The notes under the pieces were generated by a model. That model searched no databases. It saw nothing but the letters and a program-made list of their open reading frames with translations, and had not been told where the DNA came from. Shown here one piece after another: positions 1 through 6,444 of a stretch of DNA of 9,226 bases (the stretch's first letter is position 1; every line of letters begins with the position of its first letter). The position numbers and the translations under genes are program-made. This stretch comes from Pseudomonadota bacterium (GTDB lineage: Bacteria; Pseudomonadota; Alphaproteobacteria; Rhizobiales; Kaistiaceae), in the NCBI GenBank assembly GCA_023391905.1, contig JAEWAD010000555.1, positions 1 to 9,226 on the forward strand, in the 5' to 3' direction.

Positions 1-177
1 GGCTCGGGCCTCGCCTTCCGCCTGCTCGAATCGCAGTACCGCCTCAACATCCCCCGCCTGTTCGCCGCGCTGATCCTGCTCTGCGCCACCGGCGTCGTGA
101 TCTATGCCGCGACCAGCCTGATCTCGCATCTGGCGCTGCGCCGCTGGCACGAGAGCGCGATCCGGCGGGAGAATTGA
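1..177 (+). CDS. ABC transporter permease, C-terminal end (partial)
   Basis: Frame 1 is open from the window edge to TGA at 175-177 and gives the last 58 residues of a protein whose start lies upstream. It begins GSGLAFRLLESQYRLNIPRL, continues into one hydrophobic membrane-spanning stretch (about residues 20-47 of the fragment) and ends in a basic cytoplasmic tail (LRRWHESAIRREN). A 'GLGFLL..AQ..L..PRVFA' block followed by a last helix and an Arg-rich tail is typical of the C-terminus of NitT/TauT/SsuC-type (BPD_transp_1) inner-membrane permeases, which import nitrate, taurine, sulfonates or pyrimidine precursors. The stop is one base before the ATG of the deaminase-like gene, so the transporter and the enzymes probably share a transcript and the substrate is probably fed to them. 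Family assignment is fairly secure; the transported compound cannot be read from this fragment. Confidence 0.75.
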   Translation, partial: GSGLAFRLLESQYRLNIPRLFAALILLCATGVVIYAATSLISHLALRRWHESAIRREN

Positions 178-178
178 G

Positions 179-1492
179 ATGACGAAGGGCTTCGCCGCGA
201 TCCCGGAAGCGGATCGCTACGTGCTCGCCAACGCCACGCTGCCATCGGCGACCGTCGATGGCTTCGACGGCCGCGACGTCGGCGAAGGCCTGATGCGCGC
301 CGACATCGTCGTCGCGAACGGCAAGATCGAGGCGCTGCGGCCAGCCGGCAGCGTCGCCGAGCTGCCGGTCCTCGACATGGACAAGGGCCAAGTCTGGCCC
401 TGCTTCGTCGACATGCACACGCATCTCGACAAGGGCCATATCTGGGCGCGGCGCCAGAACCCGACGGGCAGCTTCGCCGATGCGCTCGCCGCCGTCGACG
501 CGGACCGCGAGGCGCACTGGACCACGGAAGACGTGCGGGCGCGGATGGAGTTCGCGCTGCGCAGCGCCTATGCGCACGGCACCAAGCTGATCCGCACCCA
601 TATCGACTGCGTGCCGCCGCAGTTCCCGGCATCGTGGCCGGCCTTCGCCGCGGCGCGCGACGCCTGGGCGGGCCGCGTCGACCTCGAGGCGGTGGCGCTG
701 TCGCCGATCGAGCTCTTCCTCGACGAGACGGTGCGCACGAGGCTGACGCAGACGCTGCTCGAATATGGCGGCGCCATCGGCGGCTTCACCTATATGACGC
801 CCGGGCTGGAGACGGCACTCGACCATCTCTTCGCCATGGCGTCCGAAAACGGCTTCGACATCGATCTGCATGTCGACGAGACCGCCGATCCCAATGCGCG
901 CTCGCTGAAGGCGATCGCGGAAGCCGCGATCCGCACCGACTACCAGGGCCAGGTCACCGTCGGCCATTGCTGCTCGCTCGCCCGCCAGGACGAGAGCGAG
1001 GCGGACCGCACGATGGATCTCGTCGCCGAGGCCGGCCTCGCCGTCGTCTCGCTGCCGATGTGCAATCTCTACCTGCAGGATCGTTATCCCGGCCGGACGC
1101 CGCGCTGGCGCGGCGTGACGCTCCTGAACGAGATGGAGGAGCGCGGCATCCGCGTCGCCGTCGCCTCCGACAACACGCGCGATCCGTTCTACGCCTATGG
1201 CGACCTCGACGCCGTCGAAGTGTTCCGCGAGGCCGTCCGGATCCTGCATCTCGACCACCCGCTCGACGCCGCGCCCCGCGTCGTCACCACCAATCCCGCC
1301 GCCATCCTGCGCCGTCCCGATGTCGGGCGGATCCGGGTTGGCGATCCCGCCGATCTGGTGCTGTTCCGGGCCCGCAGCTGGTCCGAATTCCTGTCGCGCC
1401 CGCAATCCGATCGCATCGTTTTGCGCTATGGCAAGGCGATCGACCGGACTTTGCCGGATTATCGCGAACTCGATTCTCTGTTTGGACATTGA
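179..1492 (+). CDS. Cytosine deaminase-like amidohydrolase (CodA-related, substrate unassigned)
   Basis: 437 residues, a usual length for this family. This is a cytoplasmic metal-dependent hydrolase of the amidohydrolase superfamily, expected to deaminate or hydrolyse an N-heterocycle. All metal and catalytic positions known from E. coli CodA can be placed: HxH at H80/H82 (DMHTHLDKGH), H231 and E234 (LHVDE), H263 (VGHCCS) and D331 (ASDNTRDPF). H231 to H263 is 32 residues, as in CodA (H214 to H246). The N- and C-terminal beta-sandwich segments are present, including a GDPADLVLF motif at 388-396. ATG at 179 is supported by GGGAG at 167-171, 7 bases upstream, and by the tight junction with the permease. 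The segment aligned with CodA Gln156 (P-Q-E) reads P-I-E here (I177), so cytosine may not be the substrate; pterin-type or other pyrimidine-like compounds are alternatives. I leave the symbol empty because codA would overstate the case. Confidence 0.85.
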   Translation: MTKGFAAIPEADRYVLANATLPSATVDGFDGRDVGEGLMRADIVVANGKIEALRPAGSVAELPVLDMDKGQVWPCFVDMHTHLDKGHIWARRQNPTGSFADALAAVDADREAHWTTEDVRARMEFALRSAYAHGTKLIRTHIDCVPPQFPASWPAFAAARDAWAGRVDLEAVALSPIELFLDETVRTRLTQTLLEYGGAIGGFTYMTPGLETALDHLFAMASENGFDIDLHVDETADPNARSLKAIAEAAIRTDYQGQVTVGHCCSLARQDESEADRTMDLVAEAGLAVVSLPMCNLYLQDRYPGRTPRWRGVTLLNEMEERGIRVAVASDNTRDPFYAYGDLDAVEVFREAVRILHLDHPLDAAPRVVTTNPAAILRRPDVGRIRVGDPADLVLFRARSWSEFLSRPQSDRIVLRYGKAIDRTLPDYRELDSLFGH

Positions 1493-1494
1493 TC

Positions 1495-2907
1495 ATGGCT
1501 CAATTCAAGAACGACCTCGCCGCGCTGAAGGCCGATCTCGACGGCATCGCGCTCGAGGAAAATCCGGCTCTGGTGAAGCAGAAGAGCCGCGACTTCTTCT
1601 GGTATTCGCCGGTTCTCAAGGCCCAGCTCGACCACATCACCGCCGATCTCGTGGTGACGCCGAAGGACGAGGCGGAGGTGATCCGCGTCCTCAAGGCCGC
1701 CTTCAAGCATGAGGTGCCCGTCACGCCGCGCGGCACCGGCACCGGCAATTACGGCCAGGCGATGCCGCTTTCCGGCGGCCTGATCCTCAACCTCGCCGAG
1801 ATGAACAAGGTCAAGGCGATCCACCCCGGCCGCGTCATCGCCGAGCCCGGCGCGGTCATCGCGCAGCTCGACGTCGAGACGCGCGCCCATTCCGGCCAGG
1901 AACTGCGCCTGCATCCCTCGACCGCCAAGACGGCGACGATCGGCGGCTTCATCGCCGGCGGCTCCGGCGGCGTCGGCTCGATCCGCTGGGGCGGCCTGCG
2001 CGACATCGGCAACGTGCTGCGGCTCCGCGTCGTCACCATGGAGGCGGAGCCCCGCATCCTCGAGCTGACGGGCTGGGAACTGCACAAGGTGATGCACGCC
2101 TACGGCACCAACGGCATCATCACCGAAGTCGAGATGCCGCTGACAACAGCCTATGACTGGGTCGACGTGCTGGTCGGCTTCGACGACTACATGGACGCGG
2201 TGCGCTATGCCGACGGCGTCGGCAATGCCGATGGCCTGCTGGTCAAGGAGCTCGCCACCGTCGCGGCGCCGATCCCCTACGATTATTTCCTGCGCCACCA
2301 GAAGTTCCTGAAGCCGGGCCAGTCGGTGGCGATCGTCACGGTCGCGGCGCATGCCGTCGACGCCTTCCTGGCGCTGACCTCGCGCAGCAAGGGCGAGGTG
2401 GTGTTCCGTTCGGATACGGCCGAGGACCTGAAGGGCATCCCGCCGAACTACGAGCTCGGCTGGAACCACACGACGCTGCGCGCCATCCGCGTCGACCCGT
2501 CGATCACCTATCTGCAGTCGATGTATCCGCCGCCGCACCACATCGAGAAGATCGAGGCGCTGACCAAGCTCCTCGGCGACGAGGTTCCGGGCCATCTCGA
2601 ATTCGTCCGCTTCGACGGCAAGATCACGCCTATGGGCTTGCCGATGGTGCGCTACACGACGGAAGAGCGACTCGAGGAGATCATCCGCATCCATGAGGAG
2701 CATGGCTGCCCGATCTTCAATCCGCACCGCTACACGCTGGAGGAGGGCGGCATGAAGCAGACCGACCTGACCCAGCTCGCCTTCAAGCGCGAGGCGGATC
2801 CGAAGGGCCTGCTCAATCCCGGCAAGATGATCGCCTGGGAAGATCCGGACTTCGACTTCACCTCGACCAAGACCTTCCTGTTCCCGGGCCTGCAGCAGGC
2901 AAGCTGA
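1495..2907 (+). CDS. FAD-binding oxidoreductase, GlcD/VAO-PCMH type
   Basis: 470 residues, predicted flavoprotein dehydrogenase or oxidase of the GlcD-like family (COG0277). The PCMH-type FAD domain is clear: a PRGTGTGNYG pyrophosphate loop at 78-87, the TIGGFIAGGSGGVGSIRWG block at 148-166 (compare the TVGGN..ENAGG block of GlcD), and YGTNGIIT at 203-210. The C-terminus has NPHRYTLEEGG (409-419) and the family-typical DPKGLLNPGKM (435-445). No obvious covalent-flavin His is seen in the N-terminal loop, so FAD is probably non-covalent. The HxGDGNxH metal/substrate motif of lactate and glycolate dehydrogenases is not found in the C-terminal half, so the substrate probably differs. No signal peptide or membrane segment is visible. 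ATG at 1495 follows the previous stop by two bases; there is only a weak Shine-Dalgarno (TTTGGA), which suggests translational coupling. An upstream in-frame extension through the deaminase gene is an open-frame artefact. Likely acts with the two quinone-oxidoreductase-like proteins that follow. Confidence 0.85.
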   Translation: MAQFKNDLAALKADLDGIALEENPALVKQKSRDFFWYSPVLKAQLDHITADLVVTPKDEAEVIRVLKAAFKHEVPVTPRGTGTGNYGQAMPLSGGLILNLAEMNKVKAIHPGRVIAEPGAVIAQLDVETRAHSGQELRLHPSTAKTATIGGFIAGGSGGVGSIRWGGLRDIGNVLRLRVVTMEAEPRILELTGWELHKVMHAYGTNGIITEVEMPLTTAYDWVDVLVGFDDYMDAVRYADGVGNADGLLVKELATVAAPIPYDYFLRHQKFLKPGQSVAIVTVAAHAVDAFLALTSRSKGEVVFRSDTAEDLKGIPPNYELGWNHTTLRAIRVDPSITYLQSMYPPPHHIEKIEALTKLLGDEVPGHLEFVRFDGKITPMGLPMVRYTTEERLEEIIRIHEEHGCPIFNPHRYTLEEGGMKQTDLTQLAFKREADPKGLLNPGKMIAWEDPDFDFTSTKTFLFPGLQQAS

Positions 2908-2908
2908 C

Positions 2909-3490
2909 ATGCGCGTGCTGGTGCTCTACGCGCATCCCGTCGAGACGAGCTTCCAGGCGGCGGTGCATCGCACCGTCGTCGAAGCGCTGACGCGGGCAGG
3001 GCACCAGGTCGATGATTGCGACCTCTATGCCGAAGGCTTCGATCCGGTCCTGTCCCGGCAGGAGCGGATCGATTACCACGACCTCGATGCCAACCGCCGC
3101 AACGTCGACGCCTATGTCGAACGCGTGATGCGGGCCGAGGCGCTGGTGCTGGTCTATCCGGTCTGGAATTTCGGCTTTCCGGCGATGCTGAAGGGCTTCT
3201 TCGACCGGGTGTTCCTGCCCGGCGTGTCGTTCCGGATGGAGAACGGCACGGTCCGCGGCAATCTCGGCCACATCGGCAAGCTCGCGGCGGTGGCCACCTA
3301 TGGCGGCCCGCGCTGGCGCGCCTTCGTCCTCGGCGATCCGCCGCGGCGCAGCGTCAAGCGCGTGCTACGCGCGCAGATCGGAACGCTCGGCCGGATCCCC
3401 TACCTCACGCATTACGACATGAACCGCTCGACGGAAGCGACGCGATCGGCGTTTCTGAAGCGCGTATCGAAAGAGATGGAACGCTTCTAG
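2909..3490 (+). CDS. NAD(P)H:quinone oxidoreductase-like flavoprotein (Flavodoxin_2 family), copy 1
   Basis: 193 residues, the usual length for short NQO/MdaB/KefF-like flavodoxin-fold proteins. It opens with MRVLVLYAHPVETSF, where the HP.. S-F loop is the family's FMN/FAD phosphate-binding signature. It carries the characteristic YPVWNFGFPAMLKGFFDRVF segment at 83-102, which contributes to the flavin site and dimer interface, then a GxxxxLAAVATYGG strand and loop (about 124-138). These proteins use NAD(P)H to reduce quinones, azo or nitro compounds, or other electron acceptors by two-electron transfer in the cytoplasm. ATG starts one base after the stop of the FAD oxidoreductase, with no strong Shine-Dalgarno, which implies translational coupling. 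It is followed four bases later by a paralogue. A role as redox partner or as reductase for a pathway intermediate is inferred from the operon, not shown. Confidence 0.85.
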   Translation: MRVLVLYAHPVETSFQAAVHRTVVEALTRAGHQVDDCDLYAEGFDPVLSRQERIDYHDLDANRRNVDAYVERVMRAEALVLVYPVWNFGFPAMLKGFFDRVFLPGVSFRMENGTVRGNLGHIGKLAAVATYGGPRWRAFVLGDPPRRSVKRVLRAQIGTLGRIPYLTHYDMNRSTEATRSAFLKRVSKEMERF

Positions 3491-3494
3491 GACC

Positions 3495-4082
3495 ATGCGC
3501 GCGCTCGTCGTCTTCGCCCATCCCGTGCCGGAAAGCTTCGGCGCCGCCGTCCGCGACACGGTCGTCGCCGCCCTGAACCGGTCCGGCCACGAGGTCCGCC
3601 TGCTCGACCTCTATGCGTCGGGCTTCAATCCGGTCATGGGCGCCGACGAGCGGCGGGTCTACAACGACCCGGTCGTCAACGAGGTGCCGATCGCCGATCA
3701 TCTCGCCCTGATCAAATGGTGCGAGATCCTCGTCTTCGTCTATCCGACCTGGTGGTTCAGCCCGCCGGCCATGCTGAAGGGCTGGCTGGAGCGGGTCTGG
3801 GTGCCGCACGCCACCTTCATCATGCCGACGGCGACGCGCGGCTCGCGCCCGGGCATGAAGAACATCCGCAAGCTCGCCGTGGTGACGACCTGCGGCGCGA
3901 GCTGGACGCTGTCGAAGATCATCGGCGAGCCGGGCAGGCGCATTCTCCTGCGCGGCATTCGCACGCTCTGCCATCCGCTCTGCCGCACCAGCTACATGGC
4001 GCACTACAAGATGGACAGCTCCACGCCCGAGAGCCGGGCGCGCTACCTCGCGAAGGTCGACCGCAAGATCGGCCGGCTGTAG
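3495..4082 (+). CDS. NAD(P)H:quinone oxidoreductase-like flavoprotein (Flavodoxin_2 family), copy 2
   Basis: 195 residues, same family and layout as the preceding gene. Aligned without gaps, 33 of the first 56 residues are identical (my hand count), so the pair looks like a tandem duplication. The phosphate-binding loop is FAHPVPESF at 7-15 and the flavin/dimer segment is YPTWWFSPPAMLKGWLERVW at 82-101. This version is richer in aromatic residues than copy 1 (WWF against WNF), so cofactor or substrate preference may have diverged. The remainder (VVTTCGASW, then a basic helix with Cys residues in LCHPLCRTSYMAHYKMD) again parallels copy 1. ATG at 3495 follows the upstream TAG by four bases, with AGGA directly overlapping the stop and no well-spaced Shine-Dalgarno, so coupled translation is likely. 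It is the last gene of the operon; non-coding repeats follow. Confidence 0.85.
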   Translation: MRALVVFAHPVPESFGAAVRDTVVAALNRSGHEVRLLDLYASGFNPVMGADERRVYNDPVVNEVPIADHLALIKWCEILVFVYPTWWFSPPAMLKGWLERVWVPHATFIMPTATRGSRPGMKNIRKLAVVTTCGASWTLSKIIGEPGRRILLRGIRTLCHPLCRTSYMAHYKMDSSTPESRARYLAKVDRKIGRL

Positions 4083-4150
4083 GGGGCGTTTTCGAGCGAG
4101 GCGGATACTGGTTCGCTTGCTGGGGCGCGCCAGCGCAACCCCAAGCTCGC

Positions 4151-4253
4151 CGTCATCCCCGCGCAGGCGGGGATCCATGCCGCCGAAGTCTCGTCGCGCG
4201 AAACGCCCGGGCAACCCGGCTGGATGGATCCCGGGTCTTCGCCCGGGATGACG
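4151..4253. repeat. 103-bp palindromic intergenic repeat with 9-bp perfect terminal inverted repeats
   Basis: The element begins CGTCATCCC (4151-4159) and ends with its exact reverse complement GGGATGACG (4245-4253). Inside are a left hairpin CCCCGC-GCAG-GCGGGG (4157-4172), a right hairpin TCCCGGG-TCTTCG-CCCGGGA (4229-4248), and a further complementary pair GGATCCAT (4171-4178) with ATGGATCC (4224-4231). It can therefore fold either as two small hairpins or as one long cruciform. Read through, it encodes peptides like HPRAGGDP and AAWIPACAGMT, the recognisable signature of a widely dispersed REP/BIME-like repeat family of Proteobacteria. It has no coding capacity; copies are probably scattered in the genome. 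It may help protect the 3' end of the upstream operon mRNA or be a non-autonomous mobile element. Confidence 0.85.
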
Positions 4254-4316
4254 GGAGCGTGTTGGCCAGAGCGCCGGGGGGGAACTCCCCGCATCGAGCT
4301 GGCCCCCCCACCCCGT

Positions 4317-4337
4317 CCCTCCCCACAAGGGGGAGGG
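4317..4337. repeat. Short C/G-rich intergenic palindrome (CCCTCCCC...GGGGAGGG)
   Basis: CCCTCCCC (4317-4324) and GGGGAGGG (4330-4337) are perfect inverted repeats around a five-base ACAAG loop. Upstream are a C7 run and further C-rich sequence. This resembles a second common family of short extragenic palindromes in rhizobial-type genomes and is different in sequence from the repeat at 4151-4253. It could also act as a weak bidirectional pause hairpin, but no T-tract follows on either strand. Confidence 0.7.
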
Positions 4338-4375
4338 GGCAGAAGCGGTGAGGCGCCGCCTTAACTCCAAACGAA

Positions 4376-4402
4376 AACGGCGGCCCCACGGGAGCCGCCG
4401 TT
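4376..4402 (-). terminator. Rho-independent terminator of galU
   Basis: Read on the - strand, about 22 bases past the galU stop, the RNA would form a nine-base-pair stem AACGGCGGC / GCCGCCGTT with a nine-base loop, followed by the U-rich TTCGTTT (+ strand A-run at 4371-4377). On the + strand the same stem is followed only by CTGCATTCC, so it should work mainly for galU. Confidence 0.8.
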
Positions 4403-4424
4403 CTGCATTCCGGATGTCGCTGCC

Positions 4425-5303
4425 TCAGCGGGCGAGCAGGCGCTCGAGCTCGGGACGGAACTCGTCGGCGATGTCGGCGCGGTCGAGCGCGAAGGCGACG
4501 TTCGCCGCCAGGAAGCCGACCTTGTTGCCGCAGTCATAGGTCTGGCCGTCGAAGCGGCAGCCATAGAAGTACTGGCGGTCCATCAGGCGCAGCATGGCGT
4601 CGGTCAGCTGGATCTCGTTGCCGGCGCCCTTTTCCTGCTTCGACAGGAGGTCGAAGATCTGCGGCTGCAGGATGTAGCGGCCGTTGATGTAGAGGTTGGA
4701 AGGCGCCACCTCGGGCTTCGGCTTCTCGACCATGGCGTTGATGCGGAAGGCCGGGCCGCCGATCTCGGCGCCGATGCCGACGATGCCGTACTGGTGCGTC
4801 TGCGCCGGGTCGCATTCCTCGACGGCCAGGACGTTGCCGCCCCATTCCTCGTAGACCTTGACCATCTGCTTCAGGCAGCCCGGCTCGCCCTTCATCACCA
4901 TGTCGGGCAGCAGCACGGCGAAGGGCTCGTTGCCGATCATCTCGCGCGCGCACCAGACGGCGTGGCCGAGGCCGAGCGGAACCTGCTGGCGGGTGAAGGA
5001 AGTCGAGCCCGGCTTCGGCAGATCCTTGGCGAGGAGGTTCAGCGCGTCCTTCTTGCCGCGATCGGACAGCGTCGCTTCCAGCTCGTACTGGACGTCGAAA
5101 TGGTCCTCGATGACCGCCTTGTTGCGGCCGGTGACGAAGATCAGGTGCTCGATCCCCGCCTCGCGCGCCTCGTCGACGGCGTATTGGATCAGCGGGCGAT
5201 CGACGACCGTCAGCATTTCCTTCGGCATGGCCTTGGTCGCGGGCAGGAAGCGGGTGCCAAGACCGGCAACAGGAAATACGGCCTTGCGAATCTTAGGGTT
5301 CAT
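4425..5303 (-). CDS. galU: UTP--glucose-1-phosphate uridylyltransferase
   Basis: 292 residues, standard GalU length. The enzyme makes UDP-glucose from UTP and glucose-1-phosphate in the cytoplasm. UDP-glucose is the donor for exopolysaccharide, cyclic glucan, LPS core and trehalose synthesis, and the substrate of GalE. The nucleotide-binding signature GLGTRFLPATKAMPKEM is at 14-30; PLGLGHAV at 109-116, the metal-binding LLPD with D134, EKP at 193-195, and the GalU-specific YDCGNKVGFL at 256-265 are all present. This is the GalU/RmlA-like nucleotidyltransferase fold with no truncation. The ATG is preceded by a GAGGCG Shine-Dalgarno about 5 bases upstream. It is transcribed alone, diverging from galE across a 148-base gap and ending in a good intrinsic terminator. 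The family is often called exoN or celA in rhizobia. Confidence in function is very high. Confidence 0.97.
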   Translation of the reverse strand: MNPKIRKAVFPVAGLGTRFLPATKAMPKEMLTVVDRPLIQYAVDEAREAGIEHLIFVTGRNKAVIEDHFDVQYELEATLSDRGKKDALNLLAKDLPKPGSTSFTRQQVPLGLGHAVWCAREMIGNEPFAVLLPDMVMKGEPGCLKQMVKVYEEWGGNVLAVEECDPAQTHQYGIVGIGAEIGGPAFRINAMVEKPKPEVAPSNLYINGRYILQPQIFDLLSKQEKGAGNEIQLTDAMLRLMDRQYFYGCRFDGQTYDCGNKVGFLAANVAFALDRADIADEFRPELERLLAR

Positions 5304-5451
5304 AGACGCCTCATAGATGCATCGGTGCGGAGAGCATAACGGCAGATTTCTCGCGATAAAGCTAATGAAAAAGCGGGAAAATCCGTCGCATCAAGACTTC
5401 GTTCACCTATTCATAGTTCATTAACACTGCGAATCTGTTCGGAGTTTCGAA
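5304..5451. promoter_or_regulatory. Divergent galU/galE promoter region
   Basis: This 148-base gap between two divergent genes must hold promoters for both. It is visibly more AT-rich than the flanks, especially 5345-5440. I could not place convincing -35/-10 pairs on either strand. The sequence GTTCA occurs twice as a direct repeat, at 5401-5405 and 5416-5420, 15 bases apart, close to the galE start; it could be an operator half-site pair but may be chance. The galE Shine-Dalgarno GGAG lies at 5441-5444. Confidence 0.55.
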
Positions 5452-6444
5452 GTGGCTGTTCTGGTAACGGGCGGAGCCGGCTATATCGGTAGCCATATGG
5501 TGTGGCGTCTTGTTGACGCCGGTGAGGCCGTCGTGGTGCTCGACCGGCTGTCCACAGGCTTCCGCTGGGCCGTCGCGCCCGAGGCGACCCTCGTCGAAGG
5601 CGACATCGCCGACGAGGCGCTGGTCGCGCGCCTGGTGGCGGAGCATGGCATCGACGCCATCATCCATTTCGCCGGCTCCATCGTCGTTCCGGACTCGGTT
5701 GCAGATCCCTTAGAATACTACCTGAACAATACGGTCAAATCGCGCGCCTTGATCGCCGCCGCGATCGGGGCCGGCGTGCGCCACTTCATCTTTTCCTCCA
5801 CCGCCGCCGTCTATGGCGACGCCGGCACCGAGCCGGTCGTCGAGACCGCGCCGCTTTCGCCGCAATCGCCCTATGGCCGCTCCAAGCTGATGACCGAGAT
5901 GATGCTGGAGGATGCGTCGCGCGCCCATGACTTCCGCTATGTGGCGCTGCGCTATTTCAACGTCGCCGGCGCCGATCCGCGCGGCCGCACCGGCCAGTCG
6001 ACCCGAGGCGCGACGCATCTGATCAAGGTCGCCTGCGAGACCGCGCTCGGCAAGCGCGACCGCATCGAGATCTTCGGCACGGACTATGACACGCCGGACG
6101 GAACCTGCGTGCGCGATTACATCCACGTCTCCGACCTCGCCAACGCCCATGCCGACGCGCTTGCCTATCTGCGTGCCGGCGGCGACAGCCTCGTCGCCAA
6201 TTGCGGCTATGGCCATGGCTACAGCGTGCGCGCGGTGATCGATGCCGTGCGTCGGGTTTCCGGGCGCGATTTCGAGGTCGCGACGCGCGAGCGCCGCGCC
6301 GGTGACGTTCCGGCAGTTGTCGCAAATTCGACACGCGCGCGGGCAAAGCTTGGCTGGCGACCCGAATATGACGATCTCGACCAGTGCGTCGCGACGGCGC
6401 TGGCGTGGGAAGACGCGTTGGGGCGCCGCAATCAGCGCGACTGA
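5452..6444 (+). CDS. galE: UDP-glucose 4-epimerase
   Basis: 330 residues, standard GalE length, an extended short-chain dehydrogenase that interconverts UDP-glucose and UDP-galactose with tightly bound NAD+. The dinucleotide-binding TGGAGYIGS is at 6-14. The catalytic Ser/Thr lie in FSSTAAVYG (114-122), and the catalytic Tyr141 and Lys145 in PYGRSK. RYFNVAGAD (167-175) and the substrate-binding GTDYDTPDGTCVRDYIHV (209-226) are characteristic of GalE rather than of other sugar-nucleotide SDRs. I use the GTG start at 5452: GGAG (5441-5444) is seven bases upstream and the protein begins MAVLVTGGAGYIGS, exactly as expected for the family. It diverges from galU and would consume its product, so the pair supplies UDP-galactose for surface polysaccharide. 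A 64-base gap separates it from the next gene, so read-through into the transglycosylase is possible. Confidence 0.95.
   Translation: MAVLVTGGAGYIGSHMVWRLVDAGEAVVVLDRLSTGFRWAVAPEATLVEGDIADEALVARLVAEHGIDAIIHFAGSIVVPDSVADPLEYYLNNTVKSRALIAAAIGAGVRHFIFSSTAAVYGDAGTEPVVETAPLSPQSPYGRSKLMTEMMLEDASRAHDFRYVALRYFNVAGADPRGRTGQSTRGATHLIKVACETALGKRDRIEIFGTDYDTPDGTCVRDYIHVSDLANAHADALAYLRAGGDSLVANCGYGHGYSVRAVIDAVRRVSGRDFEVATRERRAGDVPAVVANSTRARAKLGWRPEYDDLDQCVATALAWEDALGRRNQRD

Larger units (their letters stand above)
4083..4424. other. Convergent intergenic region with stacked palindromes, no gene
   Basis: 342 bases separate the last gene of the + strand catabolic operon from the 3' end of galU on the - strand. 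I see no credible gene here. The short open frames give peptides such as WIPACAGMT and HPRAGGDP, which are known hallmarks of translated intergenic palindromic repeats. From left to right it contains: about 68 bases of unremarkable sequence with no T-tract terminator for the + strand operon; the 103-bp palindromic repeat at 4151-4253; a G7 run (4276-4282) that could pair with a C7 run (4303-4309); a short C/G-rich palindrome at 4317-4337; and the galU terminator at 4376-4402. Confidence 0.8.

Noticed and set aside
44..1489. 481-residue open frame on the - strand, opposite the deaminase-like gene
   Set aside because: Antisense shadow typical of GC-rich DNA. The product is low-complexity (rich in Arg, Ala, Gly, Asp, Val), has no family motifs and conflicts with a well-supported + strand gene.
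634..1494. Upstream in-frame extension of the FAD oxidoreductase (a 757-residue reading)
   Set aside because: The extra 287 residues are Arg-rich nonsense overlapping the deaminase gene in another frame. The family length and motifs fit the ATG at 1495.
1459..2910. 483-residue open frame on the - strand, opposite the FAD oxidoreductase
   Set aside because: Same kind of antisense shadow. The + strand has complete FAD-binding motifs; the antisense product resembles no family I know.
4043..4389. Several short - and + strand frames in the convergent gap
   Set aside because: They translate palindromic repeats (peptides such as WIPACAGMT and HPRAGGDP) and have no ribosome binding sites or conserved domains.
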